Source: Diphasiastrum complanatum (lineage: Eukaryota > Streptophyta > Lycopodiopsida > Lycopodiales > Lycopodiaceae). From it: a stretch of DNA of 64,000 nt. The position numbers and the translations under genes are program-made. Below are positions 22,140 to 33,049 of the stretch, piece after piece; position 1 is the first letter of the stretch, and every line of letters starts with the position of its first letter. Below the pieces are notes generated by a model. The model had not been told where the DNA came from. It did not search any database and saw nothing but the letters and a program-made list of their open reading frames with translations. Location of the stretch: positions 77,317,030-77,381,029 of the forward strand of contig CM055095.1 of the NCBI GenBank assembly GCA_029204225.1, given 5' to 3'.

Positions 22140-22855
22140 TAGATCAATTCTAGACACAAAATCCTAACAAGAACAATCATTAACTGAAGGTAGGTGTACT
22201 TTCTGGTTTCCCACGTGTGAAACCCTGTCTGAGTACGGACTCCAACTTGAAAATCAAGTACACATTGATAAAACCTCAAAACAATCAAAACAAATGTCGA
22301 CAAATGGAGAGAATCACTCAAAATTGCTTCCAAAACCAAGGTTGGTGTCTCACATTGATTATGGCCAAATAAGCCTCTATATATACACTTTTGAAGCTCG
22401 AGGTACTGATCATGCATCAGATCTCACACGTGTGAGTATGCCTTGTCACCATCATGCAATTTGACACTTGGATCAAAACTTTCCATTTTGGGCATTTTTG
22501 GTCTATTTTTCTACTATATGGAGACTTCATGGAAATCTTCTAGAAGCAAAAACTCGCCTACTTCAGCTATTTCCACATGTGTGAGCTGTCCTCTACACAT
22601 GGGATGTGACACCTATTCAAAATATTTGGCTCATGCAATCATTAGATTGGTGCCATGTGTCATATCTCTAGAAAACTAGTTTTTGGCCATTTTAGCCACT
22701 AGAACTTGAATTAAAACATATGTACAACATATATGATTATGGTACATGAAAAGTACACTAGTTTTACACGTGGGAACAGGCTTCACACGTGTGTGTCTGT
22801 CTATCCTATATACAAGAATTTTGGCCTCTACCAAGCTTACTTTTGCATTTTCACA
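22140..22855 (-). repeat. Copia 3' LTR (left border uncertain)
   Basis: On the coding strand it begins TGTGAAAATGCAAAAG at 22855, right after a purine tract (AGATGGAG). It contains CTCACACGTGTGAG (22423-22436) and CACACGTGTG (22784-22793), the same palindrome found in other Copia LTRs of this window. The leftward end is not clear and the stated start is an estimate. Confidence 0.5.
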
Positions 22856-25110
22856 CTCCATCTAGCATAGATCTATCTATAACTCCAAGAGCCAATCTTA
22901 ATTTTCTAAATGGATCTTTAGGCAATGCCTTGGTGAGTATATCAGCAATGCAATCTGATGATGAAACATGAATAAGCTTGATCTCCTTTGCTTGCACTTT
23001 CTCCCTCACAAAATGATGTGCAATTTTGATGTGCTTTGTTTGAGCATGGAAGACTCGATTGTTTGCAAGTTGTTGAGCTCCTTGATTATCACAATATATG
23101 CATGGAATGTCTTCATCCTTGATCACATGTAGCTCCTCCAAAAGCCTTTTAAGCCAAAGAACCTCCTTTGTTGTTGTTGTCATAGCTTTATATTCGGATT
23201 CTGTTGATGAAAGAGAGATGGTATCTTGTTTTTTGGAAAGCCAAGTTATAACTCCTCCACATAAGAAAGTAGCAAATGCACTTATGGATCTTCTATCCAT
23301 CTTGTCACCTGCAAAACTTGAGTCCGAATATGCTCTCAAACAAATATTAGTCCTTTTATAAACTATGCCAAAGTCTTTTGTAGCCGAGATGTACCTTAAC
23401 ACCCTTTTTGCTCCTTTCCAATGACATATTAATGGACTTTGCATGTATTGACTCAACTTGCCAACACAAAAACTAAGATTTGGTCTAGTGATGGTTAAGT
23501 ATATCAAGGATCCAATAAGCATTCTATAGGTAGTGATGTCCTCAAAGGATGCTTCATCACTTTCCTTAGAAACTTTTACACTTAGTTCCATAGGAATTTC
23601 AACTCCTTTACAATCAATCATGCCAAATCTTGCTAAGATTGATCTATATGAAGATAAAATCATTACTTCTAGTGACTTCTATTCCAAGTATAACTTTAAG
23701 AAGTCCTAGATCTACCATCTTAAATTCACTAGACAAGGAAACTTTTACATTCTTGATGCCATCTAGATCATTTCCTGTGAGTATAATGTCTTCAACATAT
23801 AAAACTAAGATAGTGATCTTTCCATCATTACATTTGTAGTACAATGATGGTTCATAAGAACTTACAACAAATCCAATGGAAATAAGATAGGAATGCAACC
23901 TAGAGTACCATGCTCTTGGTGCTTGCGTGAGTCCATAAAAACTCTTCTTCAAGAGACACACCTGTCTTCTTCTCCATCTTTGATGAAGCCCTCGGGTTGG
24001 CACATGTAGATTTCCTCTTCCAAGAATCCATTCAAGAAAGCATTTGTCACATCAAGTTGGAAGAGCTCCCATTTGAAAGAAGTTGCAAGACATATGATTA
24101 ACCTAATGGTTACAAGCTTTGCAACAGGTGCAAAGGTTTCATCATAATCTATGCCTTTGACTTGCAAAAAATATTTTGCTACAAGTCTAGCTTTGTACTT
24201 ATGAATGGAACCATCTTGACTATATTTCAATCTATATATCCATTTACAAGTAAGAGGCTTCTTTCCATAAGGTAAATCAACAAGTTTCCAAGTTTGATTT
24301 TCCATTAATGCATCAAACTCTACTTGCATAGCTTTCCTCCAATATTGAGACTTATTTGCTTCCTCAAAACTAGTCGGTTCTTCAAGCATAGTAGTCAAGA
24401 AAGTACAAGAGTTGAGTAGTTGAGAATCTTCCCTTTGCTCTTGTCACTATAAGTGAGCCTTGATGGCTCAATCCTTGTCCTTGTTGATCCTCTTGGCACC
24501 CTTGGATTTGAAGTAGATTCCACTTGGTCTTCATCTTCATGAAGCTCCTCGGCCATAGCATGATCTTTGACAGGTTGAGTGTTGTTGGAAGTCACCTTTC
24601 CTTTGGCTTGGAGAGATTCATCAAAAAGTACATCTCTACTAGCAGCAACCTTTTTTGTAGTAGGATCATATATCCTATAAGCTTTCTTACTTTCACTATA
24701 ACCAACAAAGATGCCTTTGAAAGAAGTGTCATATTCTTTATCTCAGCTAGTCCATTTTGTTGTGGAGTATATGTACAAGTAAACTCTCTCTTTATGCCAT
24801 TAGTTTCACAAAACTCTTTCATCCTATTGGAGATGTACTCCCCTCCATTATCACTTCTTAATACTTTCAAGCTAGTATTAAGTTGCTTTTCCACAAGAGT
24901 TTTGAACTTTATAAAGGACTCACAAACTTCTTTTTTCTTAGACAAGAGATAAACCCAAGAGTATCTTGATTTATCATCAATAAAAGTGACATACATAAGT
25001 GCTCCACCATTTGATTCATGTGAAAATGAATGAACATCCGAGTGTATAGGGTCAAGAGGCGAGTTAGATCTTATCAAAGATCTCTTGAAAGGAAGCTTAT
25101 GGAGGATTTA
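22856..25110 (-). pseudogene. Copia Pol: integrase, reverse transcriptase, RNase H
   Basis: Coding runs right to left. Integrase (25077-24730) shows IHSDVHSF, LRSDNGGEYISN and TPQQNGLAE, the three acidic positions of the DDE core; it is truncated near 25110, so gag and protease are absent. A frameshift follows near 24740. Reverse transcriptase (24398-23700) shows WKLVDLP, CKWIYRLKYS, QLDVTNAFLNG and LYVEDIILTGND. The usual YVDD active site is YVED here, which should weaken or abolish activity. RNase H (23663-22859) shows AYSDSSFAGD, SSTESEYKA and YCDNQGAQ, with the stop just before the purine tract. Frames are shifted near 24395, 23990 and 23650. Confidence 0.88.
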
Positions 25111-25785
25111 TTGAGGCATCTAACCCTAGTTAATAAGTGAGAGCCTATTGGAAATTAAGCTCACAATTTCCTCCTTGGTGTTTCCATTTTCATTCAAGAT
25201 TCTTTCTGCACATTTTTTATCCTTGAATTAATCATTGATCTAGGGTCAGATGCAACCTCCTCAGGTTTTGTGTCTGCTCATCTGATACCTGCAAGAATCA
25301 TAGTTTTTGTGTTTTGCTATTATGCATATTTAGTTGTATTTCTTACACAGACTACAATACCCGCAAGACTACTTTCATTCTATGTGCAGAGTAATGTCTA
25401 GTAAAATACACGGGTTTTCGCGTAGCAGTTCGCGACACCTGCGACTTCCTATACAGAATCGAATCAGCCGAACTATTCAAAGAAAGACTACATCGACCTT
25501 CCGGCTGATCTTCATCTTCAGAGCAAAGGGTATCCATTCCCATTCCTATCTATATTTGATGTCGCACTATTTGAAGAACATCAAAGACCTGGCCATCTTA
25601 GATGACTTTGACCATCAAGTCACTCAACTACTTCAACAATCGACTAAAGTGACCGAAGTATCCGACTACTTCGACGATCGATTGATCCAACTACTTCGAC
25701 GATCAAGTCACTTGACTGGTTCAATGATCGAGTCATCCGACTCGATTCGACCACTTCGATGACTTCGGGTCATCCGTCTCGTCTG
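25111..25785. repeat. Non-coding region with degenerate CTACTTCGACGATC repeats
   Basis: From about 25590 to 25770 a word close to CTACTTCGACGATCGA recurs about five times with variable spacing, giving a pseudo-open frame on the plus strand. It lies upstream of a TA microsatellite and beyond the truncated end of the Copia element. It may be LTR or leader sequence of another retroelement. No gene is recognised. Confidence 0.45.
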
Positions 25786-25787
25786 AT

Positions 25788-25789
<2 letters not shown>

Positions 25790-25856
<67 letters not shown>
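25790..25856. repeat. TA microsatellite, about 33 units
   Basis: An uninterrupted AT/TA dinucleotide run of about 67 bases. Its length in the assembly may be unreliable. Confidence 0.95.
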
Positions 25857-25860
<4 letters not shown>

Positions 25861-26697
25861 AAATGTTGTTGTACATCAAATATCTATAAAAGTACATTCA
25901 CGACCAATATTTGTTAATACTAAACTAGTCTTGTAATTACAAATTAGTTAAGCAATTCTTGTAATCTCAAGGATGTAGTGCATATATACACATATCCAGC
26001 TCGCATTCACTAGTAGATGCAGCAGAGTGGAAGATCAAGCATCTAAGCTACGCCATTTGAGCTATAGTCACTTGTGTTGTTCTTGCTCCATACTGAGCAA
26101 ATGCTCTTATGACAAGTATTCAGTGTAATATAGAAGCAACACCTTCTACTATCTATGTCTAACGTGGATCTGTGTGTGTTGTAATTGATTAATTGCACTT
26201 TCTTAATCACTTGTGTTGTTTGCCATTAGAGAAACTTAGAGCTCGACGAGGGCCTTTGAAAAATATACTTTTTTATTTTTTTTCTTATTTTCGTTGCCAT
26301 GTGGACCAATTGAAACCTTAGCTTCGGGGTTCTACGTAACGTAGAATTTTCCAAATATAAATAAAATAAAAACTTTTTAAATATATTGTTGTTTTGTCCG
26401 GCAGCATGTGGAAATGCTATTGGTTGATGAGGCCTGCCCTTCCAGCTCATCACTGTCTGAAGAGACTCAAAATATTGAAAATGAATATGACAGATGATTG
26501 AGATGAGAAAATCGATGTACCATTAATGTATATGCATTGTCAAACCATGGTTAACAAGAATAACCATAGTTAATTTGTGGCACCAAATAGATTAGTGTTT
26601 CAAATTTTTGCCAACACTTTTTTTCAGATTCATGGCTTCTTGTTTACGCAAATTTTTAGATTCATAGTTCAATGTTTCAGAATTTTGTATGCAAAAT

Positions 26698-27353
26698 GGC
26701 GCCATCAAGGAAGCCGTGCTCCTCAATCGACTCTGTGCTTCTATTCAACGAGATAGATGATAATGGATTATGGGTGCCAAGAAAATATTCAAAAACTCTT
26801 GGGTTTTGATGCATTCATCATCAAGAGGAGCATTTCGAAAAAGGAAAAGGTCAAAACTATCATTTCGATCTTATTGGAAGGCCATAATACTGGATTTCAG
26901 AACATCATTAGGACAAAAATCTATTTCTGAAATTCTAGTCCAACATGTATATATGCATTCAGAGATAAATGTGCAAAGATTCAACTGTCAGGATCACAAA
27001 AAAAGCAACTGTAAGTATTGATATTTTTGATACTTTGATTTTTGTCATTCATAAATATCTAATAGTAAACTTGCTAATCTGATCATTTTTCTTTTGCAGA
27101 TTTATATCCATCCAACATAAATGAATGGGAGCTGAGTGGATCTTTAGCAGGTGTGTTAGATGTTATTCACACTGATATTGGACAACTGCAATATCGAGAT
27201 AGAACTGCAACAGATCTAGCTGATAGTGGAATCTTTTTTTATGAATCAATGTACATTCCTGATACAAAAGAAAATTTTAGGCAAATAGTACCAATTCCAT
27301 TACCTAGTTTTGAAAGTGATGATTGGATTGCACCAGATGCTACAGTTTCATAA
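26698..27353 (+). pseudogene. Unrecognised two-exon gene of the decayed cluster
   Basis: A likely start at 26698 gives MAPSRKPCSSIDSVLLF and then DDNGLWVPRKYSKTLG. A frameshift falls near 26810. The first exon ends at 27010 with the donor GTAAGT. The second starts at 27100 after TTTTCTTTTGCAG and keeps frame to a stop at 27353, through WELSGSLAGVLDVIHTDIG and FESDDWIAPDATVS. I do not recognise the family. The gene lies upstream of a second plus-strand gene with a ubiquitin-like segment and converges on the histone-protease fusion gene (28261-30349). Confidence 0.45.
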
Positions 27354-27431
27354 TCATTTCGTTGCAAGATATATAATGATGTAAAAAATTCATTAAAAAT
27401 GAGCACGGGATAAAAAAACAGTCAAATTGAG

Positions 27432-28140
27432 TTGGTTTATTTCCTTGAATATATTTGTGGATTTCTTTTCAAGTGTCAATGTACACAAATCCCAACGATG
27501 TTTGTATGCAAGAATTTATCTAATAGTCTATTATCTGAACTTATGGATGAAGGCTGGGACAAAAGATCAGATGGAGAAATAGAATGCAGAATTAAAATGT
27601 CTTCCATGTGCTTTCGTTATCAAATTGAAAAACAAATGTTGAGCTTATGCTTCCATTATCAAAGATGGAAAAAAATAAAGGTAAATGGGTGCCATTCGAT
27701 CAAGACTTGGAAGCCAGTGGACATTCAAAACGAAAAAATATTGAAATTATATACAATGATGTCATTTTGACATGTGTTGAGGTGGAAGAAAATTGGAGTC
27801 TAAACTACATCCGGCGGGAACTATTGCTCCTACAAGATGATGTGCTTTCAGACTTCAGATTCGTTTTCAATGGTAAACTCGTAAGTAACTATAAAAACTC
27901 GATCTTTTATGAATAATTTCAATCAAAACTTTCTAATACAAACTCTGTTCTGATTCTAACTAATTTTGTATTAGTTTTATGCTGGTACATAAAAGACATG
28001 AGATCGAGATCAAATGCAGAGATATTGGTGAAACAATCCAACTTATGGAAGAACATTGAGATTCACTATCAGCAAATACATGCCAATCATCATGTCTTTT
28101 TATCATTATAGAAAAATTGCATTCCAGTATTAGACTATGG
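27432..28140 (+). pseudogene. Decayed gene with a ubiquitin-like segment
   Basis: The part from about 27660 reads GKWVPFDQDLEASGHSKRKN, then a segment of about 50 residues (27734-27880) with ILTCVEVEENWSLNYIRREL and FRFVFNGKLVS. Strand, helix and a final FVFNGK turn resemble a ubiquitin-like beta-grasp fold (compare LIFAGK in ubiquitin), which usually mediates protein binding. The exon ends at a GTAAGT donor (27881). A possible next exon near 27975-28060 (HKRHEIEIKCRDIGETIQL) is out of phase. Frames are also shifted near 27650. The fold call is by motif only. Confidence 0.4.
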
Positions 28141-28260
28141 ACACAAGCTGATTGTAAGAATCTATTGTGATATCAATAAAAATTAACCCATAAATGGGTT
28201 GTTTACAAGTAAAATGATTGTATCTTTTTTTTTTATGTCTCTCTATTTACAAATAGATCT

Positions 28261-30349
28261 CTATTCAATCAATTTTTCTATATTTTCTATATCAGTATTA
28301 GGAACTGATAAGGCAACAGCTCCTTCTATAATCTCGCCCTCCTCTGTTTCAGGAAGGGCCTCAATGCCTTTTAAGACAAGAGAAATATCTGCTACAAAAT
28401 TGCCTTTCTCTGTATTAGGAAGGACTTTTATTCCTTTTTGATCATATAAAATAAGATCTGCATCCTGAACAACCTGAAAGGTTGTTAAGACAGGAGCAGC
28501 TTTCTTTTGAGGGCCCTTTATTGCAGGTGCAACACTTACACTGTACTGGGCAAAGGTTCTGATCAACTCTTGCCGAAATCTATATACATCATCAGGAGTA
28601 TACGGCTCAAGAGTGAACTGTCATCACAAAACACGAGAATTAGCAAATTACAAACAATGATAGTAATAAAATATGAATCAGAATGAAATGAACTACAAAT
28701 GAATAAAATATTACCTTTTCAATATCTACATCTGTTTGTAAAATATACCATTCAAAAAATAGCTTTGTATTGTACAGGACGAACCATGCACAACTAAAAG
28801 CATCATTTTGTTGTACACACTGCATATATAGAACGAAAATTAGTAATATTATGATAAAAATTTTATTTATGCTATGACGATGCATTTGAATTAAAAAAGG
28901 AATACATGCATTACCTTGAGAGATTTAATGGTTATATCTCCAATTGAAGTTGCCGTTGTCGGTATTTTTTAAACAGCATCATGAAGTAGAGAATCAAATT
29001 CTCTATGTGTCTTTGCAGCTGAGTTTAATTTTACACATAGAAAATTTAATACTCCCTCCTTATTTATCTTTACAAAAAGAATGTTTAGGCTCCAATGCCG
29101 ACTGCAACCAAGATACAAATATCGATAAATTCATATTTATGACAAAATTCCGTTATTTTTAAAGCGATTAGACATGCAACAATCCATATTAAAGCAACAA
29201 AAACAAAAGAGCAATCCTTATTTATCTTCATATAGAATCAAATGGAATTTTGCCATAGGACTGCACTCGATAAAATAGACAGCCTTCTCAAAATCGACTT
29301 CTTTCGCCTTTACCGCTCCCATGAAAAATGAACTAACTACAAAAACTGTACCATGGGAATCGAAACTAATACTATTCTGCAAAAAAGAAACTCCGGCCTC
29401 TACTATTGCATCTGAAATTTCTGAGGTCTTATCTTTTAGCTCGACTCAAAATTTGGGACCTAATCTAAAGCTTCTACGTGTATTTGGAAGAAAAAAATCA
29501 AAAAAATTGCCGAGAAGATCAATTTTGTTAGCTAGGTAAGCCTCGTATTGATTATAATGGTCAGAATAAAAAAAAAACATGGGCTGGATCATATGGAATT
29601 CTCACAAAAAGATTATGTACAGGAGTAGAAACAGCTGTGGAAACAATATTTACAGATTTCTCTATTATTTTGTCTAGCTCCTCTTGGGTAATCAGCACTT
29701 TTGGTGATGAAACCTGCTGAGGGGCTGGACAAATAACAAGAGGAGGAAGGGGTGAAGGTTCTCGATCTGAGTCAGATTCTCCAGCATCTGACTCAGAGAT
29801 CAGGAAGACACGGGGTCTCTTGGCCGAGATAATTCTAGGAGGAAGGGAAGCAGCTGGCCTTCGAGATCCAGTCTTCTTGGGGACAGGCTGCTTTCTCTTC
29901 CTCCTAGAGGTAGTAGGCAAATCGGTTCTATCCAGAGGTAGATCTCTGGAGGTGCTGGCATTATCAACATGCAGACCAGAATATCTGTCCCGAAGCCTTT
30001 TGAGAATGACGAAATCCTTTGGCATGATGGTGACATGCTTACCATGCACTGCCAAAAGACATGAATCCTCAAAAAATTGGGACAGAAAATCTTCTACAGC
30101 ACCCTGCAAGGCTTGCATGGCTGTCACGACAAAATGAACATCCAGCCCAAGTGACAGAGTGACATTCTATACAGATCGGCCGAAAGGAGCTCTAGGGATC
30201 AACAATTCAGTTGATTTCTGGAGTTTTCTGATCTCCTTCAGCCAGACCTGCTTCCTGCCACGCCTACGGCTAGTACCAGGGGGAACACATGAATGAGATG
30301 ACTGTACAGTGGTTATGACACGGGCAGTGGATCTGGTCTTGGCCATCAT
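28261..30349 (-). pseudogene. Histone H3-like domain fused to a Ulp1/C48-type cysteine protease
   Basis: Four exons read right to left: 30349 to about 29225, 29101-28915, 28819-28715 and 28617-28261 (stop). The last three junctions are phase 0 with good GT/AG borders. The N-terminal 120 residues align without gaps to core histone H3: MAKTRSTAR, KEIRKLQKSTELLI, ALQGAVEDFLSQFFED and VTIMPKD are all in place. The tail is short and lysines 4 and 9 are replaced. A linker follows with a basic RRKRKQPVPKK signal and an acidic patch (SESDAGESDSDRE). Next is a protease region with RHWSLNILFVK (catalytic His), CVQQNDAFSCAWFVL (Gln and Cys) and N where the Asp is expected. Lesions: TAG at 30169-30167, a frameshift in the T-run near 29570, TAG near 29447 and TAA in exon 2. 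C48 proteases normally cleave SUMO-like modifiers. The joint reading frame, not the order alone, supports a fusion. Confidence 0.78.
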
Positions 30350-31240
30350 ACTCAGAGGAAGAAAATAAACAAAAAAAATTTGAACAAAAGAAAAGTGGAT
30401 GAAAACAAAAAAATTTGTGATGAAAGAGAGCTAGAGATCAATACCAGAACTGAATATTGGTTTCGAGCGCAAGATCTACAGAGATTATTTTATGAAACGA
30501 GATGCGCGCTCAAAAGCGATATTGAAATACCAACGATATCGGACTCGAAGGCACTGTGAGAGGGCAGAAGCTGGAACGGTGAAAGAGCGCGCTTGAGAGT
30601 GATATTGAGAGCTAAAAGCAAAAATTTTGCAAAAAAAAATGAAATTTCTGAGGACTTATATATACAAAATTTCTGCACGTGTGAAAAATGACAAAGACAC
30701 GTGTCGATAGATTATTAGCCCACGTGGACTGTCCGTACTGACAATGATGACCCTATTATTAGGCCACGTGGGCTGAGACACGTGCGCAAATGCACTCTCG
30801 ACATGTGTCATTCTCGCACGTGACAGATGTCAGATCAATCATTCTAGGTACGACACATTTATTTTGACCAATCACAAGTTGACACTTGTTCCCTCGTCGC
30901 TAATCCACACGTGCAAATTTTTTTTTATAAATGGGTCTTCTTCGGCTCGGATTTTCACGCAAATTTACGACTGCTTTGCCGGATATCGATTTCAAGCGCG
31001 CCACTTGCTCTCATTACCCATTCGTTGACTATTTTTTGCCTGGATCCGACACTGCATCGTCCGATATCGCATTCAAGTGCGTTTTGCATCTCTTTTCTTT
31101 TATGCTCTTTGTTGCGCTCGGATCCAATACTCCAACTTGAAATATTTCTTGAGCGCACGTTGCCTTGTCGTGCTTGTCTGATCTAGGTTTCGCGCCTGAG
31201 AGCGATATTTAAAACATTAGTTCTGTTGTTTTTGTTTAAT
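30350..31240. promoter_or_regulatory. Divergent intergenic region with seven G-boxes and an iterated GCGC/CGATATC motif
   Basis: This spacer separates the starts of two divergent genes. CACGTG occurs at 30676, 30698, 30721, 30765, 30779, 30817 and 30908, several in larger palindromes such as GGCCACGTGGGC. Flanking these on both sides is a motif close to GCGCGCTTGAAAGCGATATT. In one orientation it is at 30504, 30587 and 31192; in the other at 30453, 30981, 31061 and 31140; a partial copy is at 30534. CACGTG is the plant G-box bound by bZIP and bHLH factors. The second motif may be a promoter element or a transposase-binding repeat. Confidence 0.6.
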
Positions 31241-32853
31241 ATGTCTAATTTTGAATCTAGTTTGCTTTCTTTTTTTCATGAATTTGGTATTACTGATAGG
31301 TTGGAGTACTTCAAATCTCTTTTTTCTCCTTTTCTTTTTATTCTACCTTCTATAATTGAGGGTCCTGGTGTGGAGGCATTTTCTGAGATATATCTCAGAT
31401 ATAAGTCCCTGCTCAGTACTCCCTTATTCAGATCTCAGAATAAGGACATGATTCATTATCAGGACCTGGTGGCACTCGACAAGCATATCTATAAAGCTAA
31501 GCTTGAATGTTTAACAAGTTACATGTGAAAGTACTGTACTTCAGGACCATAAATGGATCTACAAAAGATCCACAAGAGTGATTGGATGCTTGCTTAACAA
31601 TCTATCAAAAAACTAGACACACAAAAGTTGATCTAGATTGGCAATTTGACAAACAACAAGCATTAACAATCAAAAGCATTGAAATCTGAGCCCACACGTG
31701 TGTACTACAGGATGTAGTACGGCCTTCAACCTGAGAAACATGTAGAAATTGATTTGGTTGCATTTGGATCACAAAAACTCAATGTACATAGTGAACTAGC
31801 TTGAGATTGCCAATGAGCTATAGGAGAGAGGAAATACATACCAAATTCGACTTCCTTCTTGAAGTTAGATGGATTTTTAGCATGTAATAAGGAAGTTAAC
31901 TCACTCTCCTTGACCTAAAATGAAACCCTACTCTATTTCCTAGAGTTATGCTTGGTAGGTATCTAGTTGGTCAAATTCTCACCTTAAACTTAGTTGTAGG
32001 TCCTATAAAGTAGGGATGACCACCAAATAGACATGACCAACTCTCTTGACTTGACCTAACCTACATTAAGATGGGTTTCCCACATGGCATCATGGCCTCA
32101 CATGTGTGGGACCCACTTGTGTACACAATTTACACTATTCTACATGGTTTTTCTATCAAGCTAGATTTGCCAATTTTTGGCAATTCTTCACATTACATAA
32201 TGATTTCAAATATGTAGATGAGCGCCCAATCCATAATAAGAAATATAGATTTGTTGATTTTCAATCTGCTTTTGTTTTTTTTTTCTTTTGTTAAATATTT
32301 TTGACGATTCGGAGACTATTCCCTCCACTTCTGAAGCAGTTTCTTCTAGGTACAAAGTCTGAAAAGTCAAAGATTGTAGATATAGATATTTTTTTTATTG
32401 ATACGAGTGTTAGTTTAGATGATTGTTCTGATTTTGATCCTGCTCGAAATAGGGCTACATTTATAGGCCCTAGAACCCCCACTACTCTTTCTCCTTCTAA
32501 TAAATCTTTGATCACTTTGCCTACTTATAATATGGATAATAATTCATTTTTGACAATATCGGATATATCGGATCTTTTTTACTTCACTGAGGCTGAGACT
32601 CTTTGCATCTTGAGCAAAGAGCTGGATGAATTTTTGAATATAATTGATTTTTGATGCTGATGATCTTCTCCCTAGTGTTGACGATGTACATAATGATAAG
32701 TTTTATTCAAGGAAAGATTGCTTGAAAATGGCTGTAGAGGAAATGCGCAACAAAGAAGATGATCTACCTTCTGAAGAGGAGTTTCTCAGAATCCAAAGCC
32801 AACTTGGTATTTTACAGCCAACTGTCTATTCACCAACAATATTGACATGTTAA
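31241..32853 (+). pseudogene. Unrecognised gene divergent from the H3-protease fusion
   Basis: An ATG at 31241 opens a frame (MSNFESSLLSFFHEFGITD) to 31523. A solo LTR of about 600 bases then interrupts it. Beyond the LTR the coding-like sequence resumes near 32130 with STWFFYQARFANFWQFF and VDERPIHNKKYRFVDFQSAF. Frameshifts follow near 32290 and 32360. An acidic, serine-rich part comes next (VDIDIFFIDTSVSLDDCSDF), and a last block ends KMAVEEMRNKEDDLPSEEEF. The final two codons lie inside the LTR that begins at 32848, so the original end is lost. I do not recognise the family. It is likely coregulated with the fusion gene through the shared spacer. Confidence 0.45.
31524..32129 (+). repeat. 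Solo Copia-type LTR inside a coding sequence
   Basis: It begins TGTGAAAGTACTG, like two other Copia LTRs here (22855 on the minus strand and 60868), and ends near GTACACA. TTACA occurs directly before it (31519-31523) and again at 32130-32134, a plausible target duplication. It contains CACACGTGTG at 31693. No internal retroelement sequence is present, so it is a recombination-derived solo LTR. Confidence 0.55.
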
Positions 32854-33049
32854 TGCTTAGGGTTAATGGATGTTAGAGTAGATGTGGATCTTCCATTCAT
32901 GTTGAAATCTGAAATATGTTATCGATCTCATGGGAACGAATCTACGCGTGACAACTAACTTCATCTCCTTGATGCTAGATTGATTAAATCTTGGGTTGAG
33001 GATAGGCAAGGAAAGAAATCCACTACAATTTTGGCGCCATTGCCGAGGA
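32848..33049 (+). repeat. Short LTR followed by an Athila/Tat-type primer-binding site
   Basis: Starting TGTTAATGCTTAGGG at 32848 and ending CACTACA at 33027, it is followed by TGGCGCCATTGCCGAGGA (33032-33049). That is close to the TGGCGCCGTTGCCGGGG primer-binding site of plant Athila/Tat gypsy elements. Its first 79 bases recur inverted at 47610-47688. At 180 bases the LTR is probably internally deleted. Confidence 0.6.

Noticed and set aside
30167-30349. Centromeric H3 (CENH3)
   Set aside because: LIPRAPF and KDF look CENH3-like, but the loop 1 length equals canonical H3, two residues shorter than in plant CENH3, and the N-terminus keeps an H3-like MAKTRSTAR start.
30911-31186. Overlapping plus- and minus-strand frames in the divergent spacer
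   Set aside because: They coincide with the iterated GCGC/CGATATC motif and have no domain-like features; the open frames are a by-product of the repeats.
28261-32853. An endogenous Polinton/adintovirus
   Set aside because: A Ulp1-like protease is also found in those elements, but I see no DNA polymerase B, packaging ATPase, integrase or capsid gene, and the histone fusion is not a feature I know of in them.
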